Translations under genes and position numbers: made by a program
Assembly: GCF_028595325.1 (NCBI RefSeq)
Contig: NZ_JAQQXR010000001.1
Coordinates: 930,001-994,000 of the forward strand
Reading direction: 5' to 3'
From: Janthinobacterium fluminis
GTDB taxonomy: Bacteria > Pseudomonadota > Gammaproteobacteria > Burkholderiales > Burkholderiaceae_D
DNA: 64,000 nt
The notes under the pieces: generated by a model
What the model saw: only the letters and a program-made list of their open reading frames with translations
Database searches by the model: none
Told to the model about the DNA's origin: nothing
Part shown: positions 24,014 through 32,690 of the stretch, in pieces
Layout of the letters: each line of letters begins with the position of its first letter
How positions within the stretch are numbered: the first letter of the stretch is position 1

Positions 24014-26449
24014 ATGCAGCATTTCTCCCGCGCCCGGCGCAGCACCCGGCAACAATTGACCCGCACGGTGTTGGCTTATGCCGTCGGCCACGTTTGCGCC
24101 GCGACGGCGTTGTGGCTGCCGGTCGCCGCGCAGGCCGCCGACGCCCCGGCCGCGCAGGCGCGCAAAGCGTATGACATCCCGGCCGGCCCGCTGGAAGGCG
24201 TGTTGAACCGCTTCGGCCGCGAATCCGGCATTCTGCTTTCTTTCGCCAGCGATTTGACGGCGGGTTTGAATAGCCCAGGCTTGCGCGGCAGTTTTACGGT
24301 GCCGGAAGCCTTGCCGGCTTTGCTGCAGGGCGCGAAGCTGACGGCCGTGTCCCAGGGGCAGGGCGCGTATGCGCTGGTGCGCAGTAGCGCGCCGGCCGCA
24401 GCGGCGCCAGTGGCCGCGACGCTGGCGGCGGTCACGGTGAAGGCCGTCGCCGGGCACGATGACGCCGCGGTGTATGGCGCCAAGCGCAGCTCCGTCGGCA
24501 GCAAGACCGATACGCCGATTCTGGAGATTCCGCAGTCGGTGTCGGTGGTGACGGCGCGGCAGATCGAGGCCACGCAGCCGCGCAATCTGGCCGATGCGCT
24601 GGCCTATTCGGCCGGCGTGGTGCGCACCGAGGGCAGCGACCGCACCGCCGACAGTTTCGTCATCCGCGGCTTTCAGGCGGGCGCCAATATGGGTAATCTG
24701 TACCGCGACGGCTCGAAGTTCATGGTCAATCCTTACAATGGCCAGCAGGAGTTGTATGGCCTGGAGCGCATCGAGGTCTTGAAGGGCGCCGCTTCGCTGT
24801 TGTATGGCACGGCGGCGCCGGGCGGCATCATCAACACGGTCAGCAAGCAGCCCACCGCCGAGCCGCTGCGCGAGCTGGGCGTCGAGCTGGGCAATTATCG
24901 GCGCAAGCAGGTCAAGGGTGATTTCGGCGGCCCGCTAAACACCGACGGCAGCCTCAGTTACCGCTTGACGGGCCTGGCGCGCAGCAGCGACACCTTCGTC
25001 GACCATGTGCCGGACGACCGCCAGTTCCTGTCCGGCGCCATCAAGTGGCAGATCGGCGCCGCCACCGCGCTGACGCTGCAGGCGGAACATCTGCACAGCC
25101 GCACCAATTATGTGTACGGTTTGCCGACGGCCGGCAGCATTTTGCCTAATCCGAACGGCAAGTTTCCCAGCAATTTATACCTGGGCACGCCGGGCCGCGA
25201 TAAGTATGACGGCAAGAATGCCTTGCTGGGCTATTTGTTCGAGCACGCCTTCAGCGCGAACCTGACGCTGCGCCACAATGCGCGCGCCTTCCGCTCCGAG
25301 GTGGCGTTCCCCAGCACGTCGGTGGATGGCCTGGATGCGAATCAGGCCAGCTCCGCCTCCCACGGGGTGCAGGACCGCGACGATTTCTCCAAGGCTTATA
25401 CCACCGACACGTCGCTGGTCTACACGGTCGGCGGCGGACGCGTTGAGCACACGCTGCTGGCCGGCGTCGACACCACTTACCAGTATCACCGCAGCATCCG
25501 CGCCGACCGGGAGGTCAAGCAGCCCTTCGACTATTTCAAGCCGAATTATGTTTACGAGATTGGCCAGGCCGTGCCGAATCTGTGGAACCCGGTGTCGGTC
25601 TTGCGTAATGTCGGCGTGTATGTGCAGGACCAGATGAAGATCGACCGGCGCTGGAGCCTGCTGCTGGGGGCCCGCCATGACCGCGCCAGCGAGCGCCAGA
25701 TCCCGGTCGACGGCGTCAGTCCGAACAGCAAGGAGAGCAGTTCGGCGACGACCGGCCGCGCCGGCCTGGTCTACCTGGCCGACAACGGCCTGGCGCCGTT
25801 CGTCAGCTTCAGCCAGTCCTTCCAGCCGGTGTCCGGGGTGGCGTTCGGCGGCGCCCGCTTCAAACCGAGCCGCGGCGAGCAGTATGAGGCCGGTCTGCGC
25901 TGGCAGCCGGCCGGCACGGATACGCTGCTGAGCGCCGCCGTCTACCAGTTGACGCAGCAAAACGTGATGGCGGCCGATCCAAAACACCAGGGTTTCGGCG
26001 TGCAAACGGGCGAGATCCGTTCGCGCGGCCTGGAGTTGGAGGCGAACACGCGGATCGGCAAGGCTTTCACCGTGCTGGCCTCGTATGCGTACACGAACGC
26101 CAGCACGACAGCCGATACCGATCCGGCGCTGGTCGGCCAGCGGCGCGGCGCCGTGCCTTTGCATGCCGCTTCCGTGTGGGGCGAGGCCGACCTGGCCAAT
26201 TTCGGTGTGGCGGGGATGAAGCTGGGCGGCGGCCTGCGTTACGTCGGCTCCACGCTGGGCCTGTTTGTGGATGGCAAGGTGCCGGCCTATACGGTCGCCG
26301 ACGCGATGCTGTCCTATGAAACGGGGCCATGGCGCTATGCCCTGAACCTCAACAACCTGGGCGACAAGCGCTATATCGCGTCCTGCACCTACGCCTGCTT
26401 CTTCGGCGAGCGGCGCCAGGTCGTCGCGTCGGCCACGTATCGCTGGTAA
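24014..26449 (+). CDS. TonB-dependent siderophore receptor with N-terminal signalling domain
   Basis: 811-residue outer-membrane receptor. Signal peptide (about 1-42), STN domain (about 48-120: YDIPAGPLEGVLNRFGRESGILLSF) for FecR signalling, plug (EIPQSVSVVTARQIEATQPRN split, SFVIRGF, GLERIEVLKGAASLLYG, GGIINTVSKQPT) and a 22-strand barrel ending in ATYRW with the terminal aromatic. Sequence resembles the FhuA/FoxA/FpvA hydroxamate group. AAGGAAAC precedes the ATG. Third gene of the sigma-FecR-receptor set; iron regulated through the Fur box at 22372. Confidence 0.92.
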   Translation: MQHFSRARRSTRQQLTRTVLAYAVGHVCAATALWLPVAAQAADAPAAQARKAYDIPAGPLEGVLNRFGRESGILLSFASDLTAGLNSPGLRGSFTVPEALPALLQGAKLTAVSQGQGAYALVRSSAPAAAAPVAATLAAVTVKAVAGHDDAAVYGAKRSSVGSKTDTPILEIPQSVSVVTARQIEATQPRNLADALAYSAGVVRTEGSDRTADSFVIRGFQAGANMGNLYRDGSKFMVNPYNGQQELYGLERIEVLKGAASLLYGTAAPGGIINTVSKQPTAEPLRELGVELGNYRRKQVKGDFGGPLNTDGSLSYRLTGLARSSDTFVDHVPDDRQFLSGAIKWQIGAATALTLQAEHLHSRTNYVYGLPTAGSILPNPNGKFPSNLYLGTPGRDKYDGKNALLGYLFEHAFSANLTLRHNARAFRSEVAFPSTSVDGLDANQASSASHGVQDRDDFSKAYTTDTSLVYTVGGGRVEHTLLAGVDTTYQYHRSIRADREVKQPFDYFKPNYVYEIGQAVPNLWNPVSVLRNVGVYVQDQMKIDRRWSLLLGARHDRASERQIPVDGVSPNSKESSSATTGRAGLVYLADNGLAPFVSFSQSFQPVSGVAFGGARFKPSRGEQYEAGLRWQPAGTDTLLSAAVYQLTQQNVMAADPKHQGFGVQTGEIRSRGLELEANTRIGKAFTVLASYAYTNASTTADTDPALVGQRRGAVPLHAASVWGEADLANFGVAGMKLGGGLRYVGSTLGLFVDGKVPAYTVADAMLSYETGPWRYALNLNNLGDKRYIASCTYACFFGERRQVVASATYRW

Positions 26450-26674
26450 CAGCCAGATTGGCCGGCTGCGCGTGCTTGCGCGCTTCGCCGGCCAGCAGCA
26501 TTGTCCGCATGCTCTTCTGTAAATCCGGCGGATTGTTGTCAAAATGATTGGCCCAGGCTTGCGCGGCCCCGCGTGGCGGGCGCGCGCGGTCTTACGTAAA
26601 GGCAAGGTGTGCTCTACAATTACGCCCATAGCCATATTGTATTTTTCACACATCGTTTTTTACGGACCCCCATT

Positions 26675-29386
26675 GTGACTTCCAAGCCGATCAAGATCGC
26701 CGTTACGCTCGCCGCCCTGATGGCGGTCGGCGGCGGCCTGTACCTCGCCAAGCGCCCGGCCACGGCGCCGGCGCCAGCGCCCGTTTCCGGCGCAGCCGCC
26801 CCGGTCGGCAGCGTCGACGCCGCCGCCATCGGCGCGCAATTCCGTGAAGTGCTGGCCGCCCACCGCAAAATCATCGTGCTGCTGGCCGACGAGCAGGCGC
26901 AGTCGGCGCAGTTGCGCGAGGAAACCCGGCGCGTCGGCCAGGGCTTGTTCCATGACAACCAGGCGCGCATCGCCCGGCTCGACGAGGCGCTCGCCGCGCT
27001 GACGGCGCCGGGCAATGCGGGCCGCTTCGAGGCCATCGATGCGCTGCTGAGCTATGTCGAGTCGGACCCGGACCTGTTCGACGCCGACCGCCTGGCTTTC
27101 CGCGAGCTGCTGCAAACCCTGTTGGCCGACGTCGCCAAGGATTCCTCGCTGCCGGCCATCAAGGTGCACAAGCGCATTTCGGAAGACTTGGACGCGCTGG
27201 CCGAAATCGAGCGCAACTATGAAAAAGAGATACGCCAGATCTTCGGCCGTTTCGAGGCGCGCGCCATCGAGCTGAAGCGCGAGCGCTGGGACGATTACGT
27301 CGCCCACCTGAAAAAGCGCTACACGCGCGAACAGATTCTCAAGGAATACGGTGTCGTGCTGCCTTACCCGGCGGCGCCGGCGGCCGCGGCCGAAGCGGAC
27401 GTCAAAAAGGACGAGGCGGAAATCTTCGGCACGGCGCTGCCGAAGAAAACCGTGGTGCTGACCTTCGACGACGGCCCGCACAAGCGCTACAGCGAGGAAA
27501 TCGCCGCCATCCTTAAACAATACGGGGTGCCGGCCGTATTCTTCAGCGTCGGACGCAACCTGGGCAGCCTGGACGCGGCCGGCAAGGCGAAACTGTCGGC
27601 CGGCGCCGAAGTGAGCCGCAAGCTGATGGCCGATGGCTACGCCGTCGGCAACCACAGCTTCACGCACGCGCAGCTGTCGAAGCAGACCGGCGACAGCCTG
27701 AAGGGCGAAATCCTCAACACCGACGTGCTGCTCAAGGCCATCAACAACGAGCGCGCGCCGCTGTTCCGCTTCCCCTACGGCGCCCGCAACGGCGAAGGCA
27801 TGGCGGCGCTGGCCGGCGCCCATCTGAAATCGGTGATGTGGAATATCGACTCGCTGGACTGGGCCGATCCGGTGCCCAGCTCGATCGCCGACCGCGTGCT
27901 GCGCTCCGTCGACAAGGAAGGGCGCGGCATCATCCTGTTCCACGACATCCACGAGCGCACCGTCAAGGCGCTGCCGGCCGTGCTGGACCGGCTGGTGGCG
28001 GACGGCTACCAGTTCGCCGGCTGGGACGGCAGCACCTTCAAGGTCAGCAAGGGCGCCACGCCGGTGGCCGAGAAAACCCCCGTCACCACCGGCTACGGCA
28101 ATTCCTGGGCCGTGGTGATCGGCATCGACGACTACGCCAAGTGGCCCAAGCTGCAATACGCGGTGCGCGACGCGCAGGGCGTGCGCCAGAGCCTGGTCGA
28201 AAAATTCGGCTTCGCGCCCGAGCGCGTCGTATCGCTGAAGAACGCCGAGGCGACCCGCACCAATATCCTGGCCGCCTTCCACGACAAGCTGGCCCACGGC
28301 GGCGTGCAAAGGAACGACCGCATCTTCGTCTTCTTCGCCGGCCACGGCGCCACCCGCAAGCTCAGCTCGGGGCGCGACCTCGGCTACATCGTGCCGGCGG
28401 ACTCGGACCCGAACCAGTTCGCCACCGACGCCATCCCGATGACGGAAATCCAGAACATCGCCGAAAGCCTGACGGCCAAGCACGCGCTGTTCGTCATGGA
28501 CGCCTGCTACAGCGGCCTGGGCCTGACGCGCGGCGCCGGTTCCAGCTCCTTCCTGCGCGACAACGCCAAGCGCATCGGCCGGCAAATGCTGACGGCCGGC
28601 GGCGGCGACCAACTGGTCGCCGACGGCGGGCCGAACGGCCATTCGGTGTTCACCTGGACGCTGCTGCAGGGCATGGCCGGCAAGGCCGACCTGAATGGCG
28701 ACGGCCTGATCACGGCCACCGAGCTGGCCGCCTATGTCGCGCCGGCCGTGGCCAGCGTGTCGAACCAGACGCCGGCCTTCGGCAGCCTGCCGGGCTCGGA
28801 GGGCGGCGACTTCGTCTTCGAACTGCCGGGCGAGACGGAGTTCCTCAGCCCGACCACGACGCAACTGTCGACGGCGGCGATCGCGCTGAACTCCAAGCTG
28901 GACGCCTCGCGCCCGGCGCCGGGCGAGGAGCGCAAGGCTGCCGGCGCGCCGGCCGGCGCCGTCACCGTCAAGGACTTGCAGGGCGTCGAACAGAAAATCG
29001 TCACGCCGCCGACGGTGCCGACGTCGGCGCGGCAACTGGCGCAGCGGGCCAACGACCGCGGCCTGCAACTCTACAAGGAGAAGCAATACGCGGCGGCCGA
29101 GGCGCAATTCACGGAAGCGCTGAAACTGCGCACCGACTTCGCGCTGGCGGCCAACAACCTCGGCTTCGTCTTCTACAAGCAGGAAAAATATCCGGAAGCG
29201 GCGCGCTGGTTCGAGAACACCATCAAAATGGACCCGTCGCGGGCGATCGCCTACCTGAACCTGGGCGACGCCCAGGCCCGTTCCGGCGACGTTGCCAAAG
29301 CCAAAGGCGCCTACCGCACCTACCTGGAACTGGCGCCGGGTGGCAGCCAGGCCGTCTACGCCAAACAGCAACTGGAAAAAATCTAA
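26675..29386 (+). CDS. Multidomain protein: NodB polysaccharide deacetylase, caspase-like peptidase with EF-hand, TPR
   Basis: 903 residues from the GTG at 26675 (an in-frame GTG at 26609 would add 22). N-terminal membrane anchor or uncleaved signal (about 5-25), alpha-helical coiled region (about 45-225), NodB deacetylase with TFDDGPH (about 263) and GNHSFTHAQ and FRFPYGARNG, then a caspase/metacaspase-type C14 domain with catalytic His in FFAGHGA (about 556) and Cys in DACYSG (about 610). An EF-hand loop DLNGDGLITATEL (about 671) lies in the caspase C-terminal part, and TPR repeats (about 790-895) end the chain. Likely periplasmic or membrane bound. Substrates unknown; the combination is unusual. 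Confidence 0.85.
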   Translation: MTSKPIKIAVTLAALMAVGGGLYLAKRPATAPAPAPVSGAAAPVGSVDAAAIGAQFREVLAAHRKIIVLLADEQAQSAQLREETRRVGQGLFHDNQARIARLDEALAALTAPGNAGRFEAIDALLSYVESDPDLFDADRLAFRELLQTLLADVAKDSSLPAIKVHKRISEDLDALAEIERNYEKEIRQIFGRFEARAIELKRERWDDYVAHLKKRYTREQILKEYGVVLPYPAAPAAAAEADVKKDEAEIFGTALPKKTVVLTFDDGPHKRYSEEIAAILKQYGVPAVFFSVGRNLGSLDAAGKAKLSAGAEVSRKLMADGYAVGNHSFTHAQLSKQTGDSLKGEILNTDVLLKAINNERAPLFRFPYGARNGEGMAALAGAHLKSVMWNIDSLDWADPVPSSIADRVLRSVDKEGRGIILFHDIHERTVKALPAVLDRLVADGYQFAGWDGSTFKVSKGATPVAEKTPVTTGYGNSWAVVIGIDDYAKWPKLQYAVRDAQGVRQSLVEKFGFAPERVVSLKNAEATRTNILAAFHDKLAHGGVQRNDRIFVFFAGHGATRKLSSGRDLGYIVPADSDPNQFATDAIPMTEIQNIAESLTAKHALFVMDACYSGLGLTRGAGSSSFLRDNAKRIGRQMLTAGGGDQLVADGGPNGHSVFTWTLLQGMAGKADLNGDGLITATELAAYVAPAVASVSNQTPAFGSLPGSEGGDFVFELPGETEFLSPTTTQLSTAAIALNSKLDASRPAPGEERKAAGAPAGAVTVKDLQGVEQKIVTPPTVPTSARQLAQRANDRGLQLYKEKQYAAAEAQFTEALKLRTDFALAANNLGFVFYKQEKYPEAARWFENTIKMDPSRAIAYLNLGDAQARSGDVAKAKGAYRTYLELAPGGSQAVYAKQQLEKI

Positions 29387-29388
29387 CA

Positions 29389-29454
29389 ACAGCCGGGGAC
29401 AGACCACGATTTCCGAGAAATATTTCTCGGAAATCGTGGTCTGTCCCCGGCTGT
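29389..29454. repeat. Perfect 66-base palindrome (REP-like, ggggacagaccacg type)
   Basis: Two 33-base arms that are exact reverse complements with no loop bases: ACAGCCGGGGACAGACCACG begins the left arm. It starts 3 bases after the caspase-fusion stop and ends 5 bases before the stop of the convergent gene, so it may act as terminator or message stabiliser for both. The type is unlike the other repeat family in this window. Confidence 0.9.
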
Positions 29455-29458
29455 ATCG

Positions 29459-30388
29459 CTAGTAGCGGGACGGGTCGAACCACAGCGAGGGGTCGTTCAG
29501 CGGCGTTTCCGGCGGCAGCATGTCGTTGTCGATGCGGATGACGCGGCGCCGGCTCAGCTCGGCCTGTTCGATGGCCAGGCCATGGTATTTGCGGAACAGC
29601 AGGTCGAAGCTGCCGTCCGTCAGCATCGTGCGCAGGCCGCTTTCGACGCGCGCCTTGAGGGCCGCGTCTTGCCGGTTGAAGAAGAAGTAGTACGGCCAGG
29701 GATAGTAAATCAGCAGGTTTTTTTCGATCGCCAGCGTCGGGTTGGCGGCCACGTGCGACTGGTGTTCGACGAATATTTCGCTGATGCCGCGCGGGAATAT
29801 GTCGACGCGCCCCAGCGCCGTCATCGCAAACAGGTTCTCGTAGCGGGCTTTGCTGACGTGGATGCCGTTGGCTTCGTACAGCTCGGTGTCGCCCCAGCCG
29901 AGGCCCTGGCCGAAGGTCAGCTTTCTCAGGTCTTCGATGGTGTCGACCTGGTCGACCAGCGCCTGCTTGTCCTGGGCGATCAGGGCAATGCGGTAGCCGA
30001 GCAGACCTTTGCGCAGCGGGATGCGCAGCGGCAGCAGCTCGCGCTCCTTCGCCTTCGAGGTCGAGGTCCAGGCGATGTTGATTTCGCGGCCAGGGCTTTT
30101 CAGCTCGGCCAGGTAGCGCGCCTCCGTCATGCCGGCGTGCGAGGCCCGCAGCTCAAACGGGCCATATTCCGCCGCCGTCTTTTCCAGCGCCTGCTGGAGC
30201 AGCTCGATCAAGTCGTTGAAGCGCGTGCCGCCGGCCGCTTCGTCGGCCGGATAGACGACTTTCACGCCGGCGCCGGCCGCCGCGCCGCAGCACAGCAGCG
30301 TTGCGAGCATGAGGGCGGATGCCGTCAGCCGCGGCGATGCCCGCCCGTGTGCCGGCGCGTCGCCGGCTTGCTTCGTGTGTGGACGCAC
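29459..30388 (-). CDS. Orphan periplasmic solute-binding protein (family 3-like)
   Basis: 309 residues with a signal peptide (LTASALMLATLLCCGAAAGA, about 22-41). The remainder has the two-lobed SBP type (AWTSTSKAKERELLPLRIPL, LRKLTFGQGLGWGDTELYEA, ALKARVESGLRTML). No permease or ATPase gene is adjacent, so it may serve a distant transporter or a sensor. Ligand not predictable. Ends next to the 66-base palindrome. Confidence 0.75.
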   Translation of the reverse strand: MRPHTKQAGDAPAHGRASPRLTASALMLATLLCCGAAAGAGVKVVYPADEAAGGTRFNDLIELLQQALEKTAAEYGPFELRASHAGMTEARYLAELKSPGREINIAWTSTSKAKERELLPLRIPLRKGLLGYRIALIAQDKQALVDQVDTIEDLRKLTFGQGLGWGDTELYEANGIHVSKARYENLFAMTALGRVDIFPRGISEIFVEHQSHVAANPTLAIEKNLLIYYPWPYYFFFNRQDAALKARVESGLRTMLTDGSFDLLFRKYHGLAIEQAELSRRRVIRIDNDMLPPETPLNDPSLWFDPSRY

Positions 30389-30487
30389 TTGGCGCTCCCC
30401 CTGTGGAATTGCCGCAGTCTGTGCCCGTTCTGCGGACTCCGCCAGATTACACCTTTCGTATCATTTGTGCATCAATCCGCTGGAGTT

Positions 30488-31558
30488 TTACGCCAACATC
30501 GCTGCGACGCCGGCGTTGATGGCGGCGCCGCCCGCGACTAGCCAGCAGAACAGCAGGGCCGCCAGCAGCAGCGGCTTGAGGCCGGCGCGGCGGATGGCCG
30601 ACCATTGCGTGCCCAGGCCGAGGGCGGCCATGGCCATCGCCAGCAGGAAGGTGTCGGCGGCGGTGACGGCGGCGACCACCGGGCGCGGCAGCCAGGCCAG
30701 CGAGTTGAAGCCGACCACGGCGATGAAGACGAAGGCAAACCAGGGGACCGCCAGGCGCGCGCCGCCCGGCGCGGCGCCGGCGGCGCGGCCGCGCGCCAGC
30801 CAGGCCGACAGCACCATCAGGAAGGGCGCCAGCATCATCACGCGCACCATTTTCGCGATGACGGCGCTGTCGGCCGCTTGCGTGCCGACGGCCCGGGCGG
30901 CGGCGACCACCTGCGCGACCTCGTGCACGGTCGAGCCGACATACACGCCGAAGGCGGCCGGCGCCGCGCCGATCACCTGCCAGTGCAGATTGAGCCGGTA
31001 CAGCAGCGGGTAGAGGAAGATGGCCAGCGTGCCGAACACGACGACGGTGGCGACGGCGACGGCCACCTGTTCGCGGCGCCCCTCGACGACGGGCTCGGCC
31101 GCCATGATCGCGGCGGCGCCGCAGATGGCGCTGCCGGCGCCGATGAGGATGGCGCTGTTGCGCTCCAGCTTGAACACTTTCGTCCCCAGCAACAGAGCCA
31201 GCGCGAAGGTCGATGTCAGCACCAGCGCGTCGATCGCCACGCCGGCCAGGCCGACGGCGCCGATGTCCTGGAAGGTCAGGCGGAAGCCGTACAGGATGAT
31301 GCCCAGGCGCAGCAGCGTCTGCCTGGAAAAGTCGACGCCGGCCGCGCAGGGCGGCGCCAGGCGGGCGTAGCAGGTGTTGCCGAGCGCCATGCCCAGCACG
31401 ATGGCCAGGGTCAGGGCGCTGACGCCCTGCGCCTGCAGCGCCGGCAGTGCGCCCAGTTCGCTGGCGGCGCAGGCGAGGGCGCCGCTGAACAGCAGGCCCG
31501 GCAGCAGTTGCTGCCAGCGGGGCGTGGCGGATGGGAGGGCGGCGGGGGCGGTATGCAT
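30488..31558 (-). CDS. YeiH-family putative sulfate/sulfonate exporter
   Basis: 356-residue inner-membrane protein with about ten hydrophobic segments. Family stretches: LTLAIVLGMALGNTCY, GVDFSRQTLLRLGIILYGFRLT split at 20, SAICGAAAIMA, GSTVHEVAQVVAA, and FLLAMAMAALGLGT. Start 31558 follows AGGA and is preferred over an upstream in-frame start. Divergent from the LysR gene at 31695, the usual arrangement of yeiH and its regulator yeiE. Confidence 0.9.
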   Translation of the reverse strand: MHTAPAALPSATPRWQQLLPGLLFSGALACAASELGALPALQAQGVSALTLAIVLGMALGNTCYARLAPPCAAGVDFSRQTLLRLGIILYGFRLTFQDIGAVGLAGVAIDALVLTSTFALALLLGTKVFKLERNSAILIGAGSAICGAAAIMAAEPVVEGRREQVAVAVATVVVFGTLAIFLYPLLYRLNLHWQVIGAAPAAFGVYVGSTVHEVAQVVAAARAVGTQAADSAVIAKMVRVMMLAPFLMVLSAWLARGRAAGAAPGGARLAVPWFAFVFIAVVGFNSLAWLPRPVVAAVTAADTFLLAMAMAALGLGTQWSAIRRAGLKPLLLAALLFCWLVAGGAAINAGVAAMLA

Positions 31559-31694
31559 GGTTTTTCCTGGACTGTGCGCGCGGCGAAGGGCTGCGCTTTT
31601 CGTGGCCGTGGCCACGTAGCGCACTGTACAGTTCGGCATTTAAATGGTAAAACGAATTGTTTTTGTATATTTAACCCATTAAATTGCTTATTCG

Positions 31695-32585
31695 ATGGCT
31701 TTGACGCTGAGACAGTTACAAATTTTTCTGGCCGTGGCCGACCACGGCAGCACGGCCGCCGCCGCCGACGCGGTGGCGCTGTCGCAATCGGCCGCCAGCG
31801 CCGCGCTCAATGAGCTGGAGTCGCTGCTGGGCGCGCAGTTGTTCGACCGCGTCGGCCGGCGCCTGGTCTTGAACGACAACGGCCGCCTGCTGCTACCCCA
31901 GGCGCGCCACATGGGCGACGCGGCCGCCAGCATCGAACGCCAGTTCGCCGGCGGCGCGCCGGCCGTGCCGGTCGGCCTGCGCATCGGCGCCAGCACCACC
32001 ATCGGCAGCTACCTGCTGCCGGCGATACTGGCCGGCTTCGCCCGGCGCCACGGCCGCAGCACGCCGCAGGTGAGCATCGCCAACACGGCCGCCGTCGCCG
32101 CGGCCGTGGCGGAGTTCCGCGTCGACCTCGGGCTGATCGAGGGGCCGTGCCACCAGCCCGGGCTGCACGTCGAACCCTGGCTCAGCGACCGCATGATCGT
32201 CGTCGCCGCGCCCGGCCACGCCCTGGCCGGCGGCGGCAAGCTGGCGCCGGCGGCGCTGCGCGGCGCCGGCTGGCTGCTGCGCGAATCGGGCTCCGGCACG
32301 CGCGAGGCGGTCGAACACGCCTTGGTGCCGCATCTGCATTATCTGCATCCGGCCGGCGAATTCAGCAACTCCGAGGCGATCAAGTACGCGGCGGCGGCCG
32401 GGCTGGGCATCGCCTGCCTGTCGCGCGTGGTGGTGGCCGACCTGCTGGCCGGCGGCCAGCTCGTCGAACTCGACACGGCGCTGCCGCCGCTGCAGCGGCA
32501 TTTCTACCTGATTCACCACGAGCGCAAGATGCTGTCGCCGCGCCTGGCCGCCTTCCTGCAGACTTGCCGCGAATATGGCGGCTGA
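31695..32585 (+). CDS. LysR-type transcriptional regulator, YeiE/CysB-like
   Basis: 296 residues. Winged helix-turn-helix at the N-terminus (LRQLQIFLAVADHGSTAAAA, LSQSAASAALNELESLLGAQ, LFDRVGRRLVLNDNGRLLLP), then a two-part effector domain (LRIGASTTIGSYLLPAILAG, LLRESGSGTREAVEHAL). GSGTRE and the divergent yeiH-type gene point to the CysB/YeiE group sensing sulfur compounds. The AT-rich 136-base gap between the genes likely holds the shared operator. Confidence 0.9.
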   Translation: MALTLRQLQIFLAVADHGSTAAAADAVALSQSAASAALNELESLLGAQLFDRVGRRLVLNDNGRLLLPQARHMGDAAASIERQFAGGAPAVPVGLRIGASTTIGSYLLPAILAGFARRHGRSTPQVSIANTAAVAAAVAEFRVDLGLIEGPCHQPGLHVEPWLSDRMIVVAAPGHALAGGGKLAPAALRGAGWLLRESGSGTREAVEHALVPHLHYLHPAGEFSNSEAIKYAAAAGLGIACLSRVVVADLLAGGQLVELDTALPPLQRHFYLIHHERKMLSPRLAAFLQTCREYGG

Positions 32586-32690
32586 GTCCGCAAACTGCGG
32601 GCGCCGTGACTATCTGAGAGATTTCCCGCCGGGGAACGCGGCACAATGGAACTGCGCCGGTGTGTGCGGGCGCCGCTACGGGGGGACATC

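Noticed and set aside
26609-26674. Upstream GTG start adding 22 residues to the deacetylase-caspase fusion
   Set aside because: Would place a polar, Phe/His-rich stretch before the membrane anchor; the start at 26675 gives a normal N-terminus. Not excluded.
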